Assembly (NCBI RefSeq): GCF_026745355.1
Contig: NC_079209.1
Span: 9,284,055 to 9,348,054 of the forward strand
DNA length: 64,000 nt
Origin: Beta vulgaris subsp. vulgaris
Lineage: Eukaryota > Streptophyta > Magnoliopsida > Caryophyllales > Amaranthaceae
Reading direction: 5' to 3'
Positions 32,490-41,511 of this stretch are shown piece after piece. A program made the translations under genes and the position numbers. Every line of letters starts with the position of its first letter. Position 1 is the first letter of the stretch. Below the pieces are notes generated by a model. It was not told the DNA's origin. It did no database searches and worked only from the letters and a program-made list of their open reading frames with translations.

Positions 32490-32798
32490 CTACTGCTCTA
32501 GCTCAATCACCTCGAAGTTCCAGTCTCTGACTTGGTCCCTTCTAACAGCACGGCTCCTAATTAGTCGTGGAGTGCCTGAAATATCAACATGGTTTGATAA
32601 ATTCGGCTGCAGAGTCATTTTAGATGATGACATGACTGAGTTTCCCCGAGGAGGAGGAACAGAAATCTTCCCGATCAAGCAGTTAGCCATAGCTGAACAT
32701 CGCCCATCATTGTCTGAGCTAGAGACAGAGTAACTTCTGAATGAATGTGATGGGATTTCTACGCCATGGCGCACAAGACAGGTGAGACTCATATTCAA
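32490..32798 (-). pseudogene. Captured host-like ORF of unknown identity (102 aa) inside the CACTA element
   Basis: A clean 102-codon minus-strand frame with protein-like composition: SFRSYSVSSSDNDGRCSAMA, GKISVPPPRGNSVMSSSK, VDISGTPRLIRSRAVRRDQV and RDWNFEVIELEQ before the stop. Ser-rich N-terminal half and basic C-terminal half. It lies on the same strand as the RRM pieces, upstream of them in transcription order, so it may belong to the same chimeric transcript. I cannot assign a family; a conserved plant protein of unknown function is likely. Confidence 0.5.
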
Positions 32799-33896
32799 TC
32801 TTGGACCAGTCTGTACTTAGCCTGCTGATAAAGAAGAAAAATACTGATTATGAACAAGCACAAGAGGCTAGCTTAATGACAAAATGGATTGAAGGAAAAG
32901 GTTGGCATTATTATTAACCCAAAAGGGTATTTATAGTACATCATATAAAATCTAACTTAAGTAGAACTAGGAAAACATATCCAACTAGGAAAACATATCC
33001 TAAAACCAAATATAATACTAAGAAATATTATCTCTCTTGATATGTCTAGATAAACACTTCTTGATAGATAGATTTAGTAAATACTCCTAAATCCATCCTA
33101 ACACTTAACAAGAAACAATCAAACTTCAAAGAATTCAAAAGTGATGCTATACAAAAAAAAACAGTTGAGAGAAGTCTGGATCATCATGCAACTTCATGAA
33201 AAAGGAGGTAACAAGCAATCTCAGAGTACAAATGCCCAAGTCAATATGCTTCTCATCTATCAGAATTCAGAAACAACAGCAAACATAAGTCAATGAGCTT
33301 GCAACCACTCTTTTGGCCATAAAAGAAGCACCACCCTTAAAAATGTTTTTTTTTTCCTAAATCCAGCAAAAATATATATCGAGGCCAAGTCAAGCAAGGG
33401 ATCACTGTCAGTCTATGTTGCTCTCATTCTTCATTACATGACTAATGTATCATCATATAAGAAAATACTAACCTTTAAAAGAAACTGATTGAGGGCAACA
33501 AATTCTGCAATTACATCAATTTGTTCATATCATAATAGAATAATATAGTTATAACCCTTCGTGATCATCATCAAAGTATATAAAATTTTTTAACTTAATG
33601 CATATACAAGCAGAATTTCGATCCAAACTAAAGAGTTATTTACCTTCAAAGCTACCTTGCTTGTATCAAAGGAGTTGAAAAGATTGCTGAAATTTTCAAA
33701 CAACATATATAATCAGTTATTAAGTAGATTACAATTCTAAATCAACATTTATAACAATTCCAAATCATATAATCTGATATATAAACACCCATAACAACTG
33801 AAATTGCAATTTATTTTCCAATCCTCATGAAATTGATAAACCCTAATCTATAAAGTAAAACAAGAAATCAAGCAAATTAAGTAGATTACGATTTAC

Positions 33897-34128
33897 CTAG
33901 TCATGAGTCACGACTCTTGAAAGTTTTCCGTCCACCGTCGTCCACCAAGACACCAATTTCGACCATTTTTGTGGCTGCAGGTCGGCGACAGCGAGTCTGG
34001 GAGGCACGACACGTCAACATCCAGTGGCAATTATGCGATATGAAGGCACGAACCACCAGGCAATAGCAGCAGGAGTTCCGAGAGTCCGAGTCCACAAAGC
34101 CGCCGCCGGTGAGGCCGTATGATGGGAG
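33897..34128 (-). pseudogene. Possible first exon of a captured gene in the CACTA element
   Basis: A 64-codon minus-strand frame (34095-33901, starting MDSDSRNSCCYCLVVRAF) lies in a locally GC-rich stretch (33900-34130) unlike the AT-rich surroundings. It is followed at 33896-33890 by GTAAATC, a fair splice donor. It could be the 5' exon of the same captured locus as 32025-32798. No domain is recognised. Confidence 0.3.
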
Positions 34129-34604
34129 GGAGAAGTGAAGGTCTGAGATCTTACGAGAGAGAAAGGGAGAAGGTTTGCGAGGTGGTGAGGTGAGAGAAAA
34201 GAAAGTTGAGAGTGAAAACTGAAAAAAAATCGTGCATGAACTGTTTAAAATTTTTTTTTTTTTTAATAGGTAGTTTATTTCAAGGAAACTGGTTTTACTT
34301 AGAAATAGTCTCCTATTTCACAACAAGAAGAATATATACGTACATTATAAGATTATATTGAAAAAAATTGAATTAAAAATTAAAAATCTTTCAAGGAAAC
34401 CGGTTTTACATAGAAGTAGTCTCCTATTTCACGACAACTTTTTATTAAGTGAGATAGTTCAACTTAAGAGACCGGTTTTGGATAATCAACGGTTCTCTAT
34501 ATCTAAGAAATGGGTTAGTAATCTCAACCAGTCTCTTATGGGTAGTCTCTTTGGCCTTTTTTTGTAGTAGTGAGTATGTCGTGTTCCATTGTAAGAAATC
34601 AACA

Positions 34605-34750
34605 TGTTAAGAGATTTAGGGTTTAATGTTGTGTTACCTTTGTTATTTCTTTTCCTTCAATATATAATATACAGTAAGTGTAGCCAACTATGGACTCACC
34701 AAATGAGGAAATACATCAATGTGATATATGTTGCCTAATATAGCTCAATA
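34605..34750 (-). repeat. 3' LTR of the short-LTR copia element
   Basis: Plus-strand reading starts TGTTAAGAGATTTAGGG and ends ATAGCTCAATA, matching 41359-41506 with scattered substitutions. Confidence 0.88.
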
Positions 34751-34784
34751 CCCCCCCATCCCCCCATCCCCCCCCCTCCCCCCC
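34751..34784 (-). repeat. Polypurine tract (C-run on the plus strand)
   Basis: Runs of seven to nine C separated by AT or T directly inside the 3' LTR. On the element's strand this is a G-rich PPT next to the LTR start. It is unusually long and G-pure for a plant copia PPT and may have expanded. Confidence 0.75.
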
Positions 34785-34866
34785 AAGTTGGAGCATGAGG
34801 ATCATGAGTGCCCAACTTATAAAGAACTGACTGAAACTAGAGTTTACTAAGGGCCTTAGTATGTAC

Positions 34867-35163
34867 TAGAGGTGATCATGGGCCGGGACGGGTTCGGGTC
34901 GAGCCGCGGCCAAAAAAAATTTCCGATTGGCCGGGCCGGGCTTAAATTCGGGCCGAATTTTTTTGTCCAATGCCCGCTATTTCGGGCCTAAATTAGCGGG
35001 CTTTTGCGGGCCAAAAAACAGACTAAAAAAACGTTTTTTTGGCTAGCCCAAAGCCAAAAAAATACGGGCAGGCCCGGCCTGGCCCGCGGGCCGAAAAATT
35101 CTACCCAAAACCCGGCCCAAAAGCGAACCGGGCCTGCGGGCCGGGCCAAAATGATCACCTCTA
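34867..35163. mobile_element. hAT MITE with perfect 8-bp TSD GTATGTAC, GC-rich
   Basis: TAGAGGTGATCATGGGCCGGG at the left and its near-complement ending GATCACCTCTA at 35163 are TIRs. GTATGTAC is duplicated at 34859-34866 and 35164-35171. The 297-bp interior is packed with GGGCCGGGC/GCCCGGCCC motifs. It was inserted in the copia element, so it is younger than that copy. Coding frames 34988-35219 over it are spurious. Confidence 0.95.
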
Positions 35164-35171
35164 GTATGTAC

Positions 35172-36300
35172 ATAGGATGGAGCAAGAAGACCATTAGTAA
35201 TAGCATCACGGACAAATGACAGTCAACCTCTATATGTTTCGTGCGCTCGTGAAAAATAGGATTCTTGGCAATATGAAGAGCAGATTGACTGTCAGAAAAT
35301 AAGGAAATAGTAGTAGGATGATGCACACCTAAACTCAATAAGAGGTGTCTCAACCACTTCAACTCACAAGTAATGGCCGCCAAAGAGCGGTATTCGGCTT
35401 CGGCCGAAGAACGAGATAAAGTAGCTTGTTTCTTGGTCTTCCAGGCAATGGGAGAAGCACCCAGAAAAACAAGCCAGTGAGCGAGCAACGTGTAATAGGG
35501 CACGTCGCCCATTCAAAATCACACCGACCTGCTAAGGTCAAGTCACTATTTGTGCGCAAGAGGATACCCTAACTTGCAGTACCCTTTAAATAACGAAAGA
35601 TGCGCAAAGCAGCTTCCCAATGGTCAATGTGGGGAGCCTGCATAAACCGAGAATACGCCAGGTCTGGACAAGTAACTGAAAGATATATAAGATGGCCAAC
35701 AAGGCGCCTATAAGACTCACATCATCAAGAAAAGCACCTGTAGCAAGACCAAGCTTGTAATTTTGCTCAATCGGAATACCATCAGGCTTGGAGCCTAAGA
35801 GACCAGCTTCATAAATAATATCTAAGGTGTACTTACACTAACAAAGAAACAAGCCAGATGAACTGTGTGCCACCTCAATGGCAAGAAAATATTTTAGAGG
35901 ACCCAAGTCTTTCATCTTGAAACAATCATAGAGATAGGCTTTGAAAGCCTCCAAAGCAGCAAAATCGTTCCCATCAACAATAAGATCATCCACATACACT
36001 AACACATTAAGCTTAACAGAACCCTGAGTAAAGGTAAATAGAGAGTAGTCGAAGTGGGATTGTAAAAACCCATACCCTTTCATAGTAGCAACAAGTTTGG
36101 CAAACCAACACCGAGGAGCCTGTTTGAGACCATAAAGAGATTTGCGTAGACGGTAAACCATGATAGGTGGAGAAGACTCCAAAACCTGAAGCTTCACATA
36201 TACCTCTTTCTCTAAATCACCATGAAGGAAGGCATTGTGAACATCCATTTGATGAAGCTCTCAATTTTTAGCAGCAGTTATAGCAAGAAAGCCACGAATT
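35172..36300 (-). pseudogene. Copia reverse transcriptase and RNase H, minus strand
   Basis: RT block 36248-35838: [34 protein letters not shown] and LVYVDDLIVDGND, with the catalytic YVDD intact, then LGPLKYFLAIEVA. RNase H block, about 35570-35190: LGASPIAWKTKKQATLSRSS, AEAEYRSLA, LFSDSQSALHIAKNP and ERTKHIEVDCH. Between them (35570-35830) the frame shifts several times. The gap upstream of the RT palm (36250-36500) still resembles RT fingers with stops. The conserved YVDD box shows decay has been by indels and stops rather than loss of catalytic residues. Confidence 0.92.
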
Positions 36301-36639
36301 GTAACCATTTTAGCAACGGGAGCAAATGTTTATGTGTAATCAATGCCTTCATTTTGGTGATTGCCAAGAACCACCAACCGAGATTTTTGACAGTCCAGAT
36401 GGCCAGCATAGTCAAATTTATTGTGGTAAACCCACTAACTGCCAAGAGCACGCTTGCCCGGAGGCACAGGCCGTAGTTCATGTACCACTCTCCTTTAAGG
36501 CACGAATCTTATCATGCATAGATTTGCACCAACCTGCATCTTGCATAGCCTCTTTAAAGGATTTGGGACCCGTAATGGAGGTAAGTGCAACAATAAACTT
36601 TCGATATTTCGATGAAAAACTTTGACAATTAATATAATG

Positions 36640-37400
36640 TGCTATAAGGTAAGGCTTACCGCAGGAATGCAGAGGAGTGGAAGAAGGAGAATATTGACTC
36701 TCTACTTGGACAACATTAATAACGTAGTCTCACACAAGGAACAAGGGAGTCTTCGTACGAAGACTACGGCCCAAAAAAGTAGGAGCAGTAGCCGGCCTAG
36801 TAGAGTTATCAAGAGGAGTGGGTTCGGTCGAGGCATCCGACCCAGTAGAAGGAATGTGGGGCCTAGCAGGATCAGGGGGCCTAGTAGGGGCGTGAGAAGT
36901 ATGATATGTGGGGGCAGGGGGCCGAGTGGAAGTTGAAGGCCCAATAGGATGGGAGGGGTCAATGGGAGAGGTGTTGTTCGGCATGGCCGAAGAACAGAGT
37001 ATAGGAGCAGGTGAGGGAGAAATGAGATTTGGATTAGGGGTTTGAAGTTGGAGGAGGGACGTGAGGTCCAATACGGGAAGGGTGGGCCGGATTAAGGACA
37101 AGAGGTCCAGGAGAAAAGGATGGAGTAGAATCGGGTTGGTTAGAAGGTAAATTTGAGAGGGGCAAATGAGAAGACGTGGAAGGAGTGAAATGGGGGTTCA
37201 TAATCTGCAAAATCATAATGAATATCATCTGTGTGGGCAACAATGGTGTATGGGTCAATATTAGCAGCCTCAGGATCACAAAATGAGAATGTCTCCTCAA
37301 AAATTTCACATCACGCGTGACAAAAAAATTCATGACTATCCAAATAAAAAAGTTTTCAACCTTTCTTGCCAAGAGGATAACCAACGTAACAAACATACAT
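36640..37400 (-). pseudogene. Integrase C-terminus and Pro-rich linker of the copia polyprotein
   Basis: Minus-strand frames at 37587-37336, 37396-37034 and 37101-36730 cover the region between integrase and RT. The first has a TTKPPMNSYLVIHPP run like the family's TPYELLFG...Y segment. The last two are Pro/Ser/Thr/His-rich (for example PIDPSHPIGPSTSTRPPAPT), the usual low-complexity linker. They are shifted relative to each other. Confidence 0.65.
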
Positions 37401-37599
37401 TTTCGACTCCGTCTAGAAAATTTATCCCCTTTTGCACGATGATTATATGCAAAACATAGGGAACCAAAGACTTTAATAGCATCGTAGGAGGGTGGATAAC
37501 CAAATAAGAGTTCATAGGGGGTTTTGTTGTGAAGTAAAGGAGTGGGAGTGCGGTTAATAAGATGAGTGGCAGTTCGAACACTCTCACCTCAAAAATAAT

Positions 37600-38130
37600 T
37601 ACGAAGGTTAGTATGAAATTAATCTTGAAGCTCTACCCATATTCTAAATATGTTGATGCCTACGCTCATCCCGCCAATATTTTTGAGTATGGACACATGA
37701 TATTTGTAAAAGAATGCCATTACTAGTGAAATAATCATGAAGACAATTAAATTCAGTGCCATTATCACTTTGCACAATTTTAATAGTTTGAGAAAATGGA
37801 TGATCAATCAAAGCAACAAATTTCATAAGCATCTGAAAAGCCTCAATTTTACCAACTAATAAATAAACCCAAACAACAACTGTAGAGAAGTCATCCACCA
37901 ATGTTAAAAAGTAACGTGCACTACAAGAAGATACATGTTTATAAGGTCCCAAGAAATCACAATGCACATTTTCAAAATTACGACTAGCCTTATTGTCACT
38001 AATAGGAAATTTAGTGCGAGGATGTTCGGCTCAGAAACACACCTCACAACCTTTATTAAAACTATCGTGTAAATGACGAATTGGAGGAAGTAATTTCATT
38101 ATCTTCTCGGAAGGGTGACCCATTCAATGA
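37600..38130 (-). pseudogene. Copia integrase core, minus strand
   Basis: Frame 37967-37644 reads HCDFLGPYKHVSSCSARYFL, LVDDFSTVVWVYLL-like sequence and KIVQSDNGTEFNCLHDYFTS, giving the first two catalytic aspartates. GILLQISCVHT follows, then the E-bearing part is frameshifted (QKYWRDERRHQHI in place of QQNGVVERKHRH). Upstream about 38130-37968 has the zinc-finger end (CFSAEHPRTKFP). The C-terminal part, to about 37340, is scattered over three frames and includes a Pro/Ser/Thr-rich linker (36730-37100). Confidence 0.85.
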
Positions 38131-38299
38131 TGCCAAAGAACCAAGGATGATGTAGCCTCGCCAACTGAAATATGATGCACTGAAGTCCCTCCGCCAAAGT
38201 AGTAGAGTTCATCCCGCCTAACAGTTGTTCCAATCAGATTCCTCGACGGGTCTTGTATAACACAAACATCGACATTGAATTGAACATTTAGAATTGCAA

Positions 38300-39135
38300 T
38301 TAGTTGAGAAACAAAAAGTAAATTGCAATGTAAATGAGGCACAAACAGGACATGAGTGAAAGTAAGATGCTCAGAAAGACAAACAGAACCCTCGTGCTAG
38401 CCATAACAATAACACCATTAGGAAGGCTAACGGGATAATCATCAATACAAATAAGATCAAATAACAGAGAAGCATCACCAGTAACATGATTAGAGGCACA
38501 AGTATCATTTATCCAGTCAGTTGTAATAAACATACCCTGCAAACGATCGTCGAAAATTTTAGGATTACCAAGAAGACCTGCTAGTGCTTCCCATTGGTCA
38601 GCAGTAAAGAGTGTAGAAAGAGTCCCAGCAGCCCCGACTACCGCACTAGAAGCAGCAGCCACAACACTTGAAGTTGTTGCCATGTTGGCACGCACTTCAG
38701 GATGGCTGCCTCCACGGCCTGCACCCTCACCACTCCCAACAGACGTGCGACTACCCCCGAGACCACTAGTGGACTGCACACAGTTCTCCCACAAGGCAGG
38801 CTAGCCGCGTATCTCAAACACGTGGACACCTCATGTCCATTCTTCATGCACCTGAGGTCGAGAAGAATTAGAGAAAGTCCCACTGTGATGAGGAGCATTA
38901 CGCACAGTAAAGCTCACCGCATAAGAATTTTTGGTGGGCGCAGATTTGGCTAATCAAACCCGTTCTGCTTGCACGACCATTTGATAGGCTCGATCAAGTG
39001 TAGGTGAGAGATCTTTAGAAAGAATCTTTGTGCGCACCGTACTATAACGATCTGAATTAAGTCCCATAAAAAACTCATGAAGTTTAGTAACATCACGACT
39101 TTTTTCATGTAATTGAGCAGCATTACACGAAGAAC
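38300..39135 (-). pseudogene. Copia gag 3' part and protease, minus strand
   Basis: From 39135 leftward the frame gives the second half of gag: AAQLHEKSRDVTKLHEFFMG, LSPTLDRAYQMVVQAERV and a Gly/Arg/Ser-rich tail. The protease follows near 38530 as WINDTCASNHVTG, where the family has WIIDSGASNHMTG, so the DSG active-site triad reads DTC. The first half of gag lies beyond the solo LTR at 40794-41321. Confidence 0.8.
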
Positions 39136-39140
39136 AAGAA

Positions 39141-40788
39141 TGAACGTAGGAAAAACTAGGTCGTTACTAACTTCCCTAATGTCAAATAAAAACCTAACTA
39201 TCCACCTAAACTACTTAATTGGTAAGCAAGGGTCGAACCACAAGGATCCGAGGGTCTCACTAAGATAGAATCGCTAAGAGTAAGCTAAATCGAAGAAATG
39301 GTCAAGTTTTTTGTTAAACTAAGTGATTAAACCTATTAGAATAAAATTAGGAAAAGCACTAGGAATGAGAAATCACCACAATCATAAGTTCACATCCAAC
39401 AACCAAATAAAGATAAGGGGGTTGACATGCATTGGAAATATGCAAAGGAAATGAGCAAACCTAAACACCTGTAAAATCATTGTTAGGGAGTTTAGAGTCC
39501 TAAATATGGCAACCAAACCTATGTTTCGAGGCATTATCACAAGTGATGTGCAACAACAAATCAATCAATGATGAAGGTCATCCATATAAAAGTAAACCTT
39601 TAATAGGGCAACAAAGGATCAAAAGGTGATGGAGCTCACATCAACTTAGTCACCAATCAACACCAAAAATTGAAATTGCACAAATCTCAAGCATAACCAA
39701 CCCAATAAACTCTACTCATGCAAATAGGATGGAAACAATGAATGGGCTACTCCCAATCCTAGTTGATTAACTACTCACTACCCATTACACTACTAGGCAT
39801 TCTAACCATGGAGAAAATAGCAATAAATTACCAATCTAAAAATAGCAAAAATCCAACAAAAAGGCAATAATTCAAAACAAGATCTAATGAACAAACAAGA
39901 AGAAACAAAGAGAAGAAGAAGAGGTGTCTAATCTATATTAACTATTAAACATGAAGATTAAACTATGAAAATATGAAATTAACAAAGTAGAAATGCATAA
40001 AAACAATGAGAAAGAAAGAAAGGATTGAGAGGATTACTAAGGAAATAAGAAAGTTCAAAGAAATTATCACTTTTTCATTGATTTTCAATCTCCAAATTAC
40101 ACCTCTTGGACCAAGTTTTCTCTCTCCTACACTAGTAAGTAAGATTAGGATTCTAAAAATCATGATCCCCTCCTAAAAAGGGGGAGAGAGGTATTTATAC
40201 CCCTCTCAATTACAACCGTCGTAAAACAAAAGAAACTCGAAAAATAATCCAACGGTCAGACTCCCGGGCGGGCGAGACAGGGCCCGGGCGGGTTATTAAA
40301 GAAGGCCCGGGCAAGCGAGCTTATGAGCCCGGGAGGTGCAGGGTGGTCAGGCCCGGGCTAACATCTCGAGCGTGCGCCATTTTTCACAGTCGAGGCAGAA
40401 AGTTGTAAAACTTATGCGGCCGGGCGGGCGACCACGGAGCCCGGGCGGGCGACCACAGAGCCCGAGCGGGTGGTCTGGCTCGGGCGAGCCCCCTTGAGCT
40501 CGAACGGGCCGCTTTGCTCGGGCGGTGCTTTAGCTTCCCGGGCGAGCTTCTTCCTCTTTGCATCCCTTTCTTTGCTCCCCTCTAAACAAATAAGAGCTTG
40601 AACTCCTACACACCAAAGATCAAATAGAAAAATAGGGGAGGGGGATGCAAATACACGTACACGTACTAAGAGAGAATTAGATAGATAAAGAGGTGAAATT
40701 AAAGAAGAGAAACACTAAAATGCAACATAAAACAAGTAAAATGGCCTAAAAAAAACTACCCTAAGAGTGAGATAAATCTCACTCATCA
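39141..40788 (-). mobile_element. Solo LTR of a gypsy (Athila-like) retrotransposon, TSD AAGAA
   Basis: The insertion begins TGAACGTAGG and ends CTCATCA on the plus strand (TG...CA), flanked by perfect AAGAA (39136-39140, 40789-40793). Removing it plus one duplicate restores the copia gag reading frame across the site (CGS joined to CNAAQLHEK). No internal PBS, PPT or coding region is seen, so 1,648 bp is best read as a solo LTR left by LTR-LTR recombination. On the minus strand it starts TGATGAGTGAG, like plant Athila LTRs. It contains the GC-rich minisatellite at 40258-40552. Confidence 0.85.
40258..40552. repeat. GC-rich minisatellite with CCCGGGCGGGC motif inside the solo LTR
   Basis: Imperfect units of about 21 bp such as GAGCCCGGGCGGGCGACCAC (twice near 40437-40480) and variants span about 300 bp, in a region otherwise AT-rich. 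SmaI-type CCCGGG sites recur. Confidence 0.85.
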
Positions 40789-40793
40789 AAGAA

Positions 40794-41321
40794 CCACAAG
40801 AAATAAGGGATTCATAATTATGGAGTTCCTCCCACAAAACATTAAATTTTCCAATATAAGTGGCAACGGTCATAGATTTAGATTGTTCGCATCGAGCAAG
40901 AGATGGTTTAAGTTGTTGAATTCTAGGTCTATTAGCCATAGCAAAACGATATTTTAATGAGTCCCATAGTCTTTTTGCATCCTGATATTTAGACAGCGTA
41001 TCTTTAACCTCCGGAGAGATCGTATTCATAATCCATGATGTAAGCATGGCTTGTATAGTGCTCCAATCTGCATCGGTACATGGAGGCGTGGGAGACGTGA
41101 TTGTGCTGTCTAGAGAAGCAAATTTTCGCCGGGCTTCGAGAACCATCTCGATGTCCGAGGCCTAATGATCATAATTATCTCCGGTTAGTTTTGTGGGGGT
41201 GATAAAAATCACCTGGACGGTCCTGAGGACTAAGAAAGAAAGGAGAAGAGGGAAGAATAGTAGGCTGCATTTGATGGTGTGGAGGAATAGAGTCCTCCTT
41301 GGACTGGTTGGCGTCGGTCAT
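40794..41321 (-). pseudogene. Copia gag 5' part, minus strand
   Basis: ATG at 41321 (MTDANQSKEDSIPPHHQMQP) lies about 25 bases inside the PBS. The frame reaches DRPGDFYHPHKTNRR, then a shift, and continues in 41146-40794 with MVLEARRKFASLDSTITSP, QAMLTSWIMNTISPEVKDTL and AKRLWDSLKYRFAMANRPRI, the copia gag (UBN2-type) fold. It ends ESLISCGS at the solo LTR insertion point. Confidence 0.88.
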
Positions 41322-41344
41322 GGTTGTTAGTGTATGAGGCATGA

Positions 41345-41358
41345 TAGGTCTGATACCA
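41345..41358 (-). promoter_or_regulatory. Primer-binding site of the short-LTR copia element
   Basis: The complement reads TGGTATCAGACC immediately after the 5' LTR, the copia initiator-tRNA site with one change from TGGTATCAGAGC. Confidence 0.85.
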
Positions 41359-41506
41359 TGTCAAGAGATTTAGGGTTCAATGATGTGTTGCCTTTGTTTT
41401 TTTTTTTTTCCTTCAATATATAGTTTACAATAAGTGTAGCCAACTATAGGCTTACCAAATAAGGAAATACATTAATGTGTTATATGTTGCCTAATATAGC
41501 TCAATA
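41359..41506 (-). repeat. 5' LTR of the short-LTR copia element
   Basis: Plus-strand reading starts TGTCAAGAGATTTAGGG and ends TATAGCTCAATA. A T-run (41397-41411) is longer than in the 3' copy. Confidence 0.88.
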
Positions 41507-41511
41507 CAACC

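Larger units (their letters stand above)
30917..34572. mobile_element. CACTA (En/Spm-type) transposon carrying host gene fragments, TSD AGT
   Basis: It starts CACTACTACAAAAAAGGCC (30917) and ends GGCCTTTTTTTGTAGTAGTG (34572), inverted copies with one extra T. AGT flanks both sides (30914-30916, 34573-34575), the 3-bp duplication of CACTA elements. Subterminal regions hold many AAACCGGTT/GAGACCGGTT motifs: about 30940, 30963, 31013, 31064 and 31173 at the left; 34289, 34395, 34471 and 34527 at the right. No transposase is recognised in the 3.7 kb, so it is non-autonomous. The interior has antisense host-like exons, including an RRM fragment. Confidence 0.95.
34605..41506 (-). mobile_element. 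Ty1/copia retrotransposon with short LTRs, minus strand, hit by two later insertions
   Basis: Short LTRs at 34605-34750 (3') and 41359-41506 (5') are about 147 bp and clearly related. Flanking pentamers CAACA (34600-34604) and CAACC (41507-41511) differ at one base, a likely worn TSD. On the minus strand the order is LTR, PBS, gag, protease, integrase, RT, RNase H, poly-G tract, LTR. A 1,648-bp solo LTR splits gag and a 297-bp hAT MITE sits between RNase H and the 3' LTR. Frames are broken in many places. Confidence 0.92.

Noticed and set aside
34988..35219. ORFs over 34988-35219 on both strands
   Set aside because: They fall in the GC-rich hAT MITE 34867-35163 and have no domain; only the RNase H part of the minus-strand frame beyond 35172 is real copia sequence.
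40258..40552. CpG island of a host gene
   Set aside because: The GC-rich stretch is an internal minisatellite of the solo LTR and no gene lies near it.
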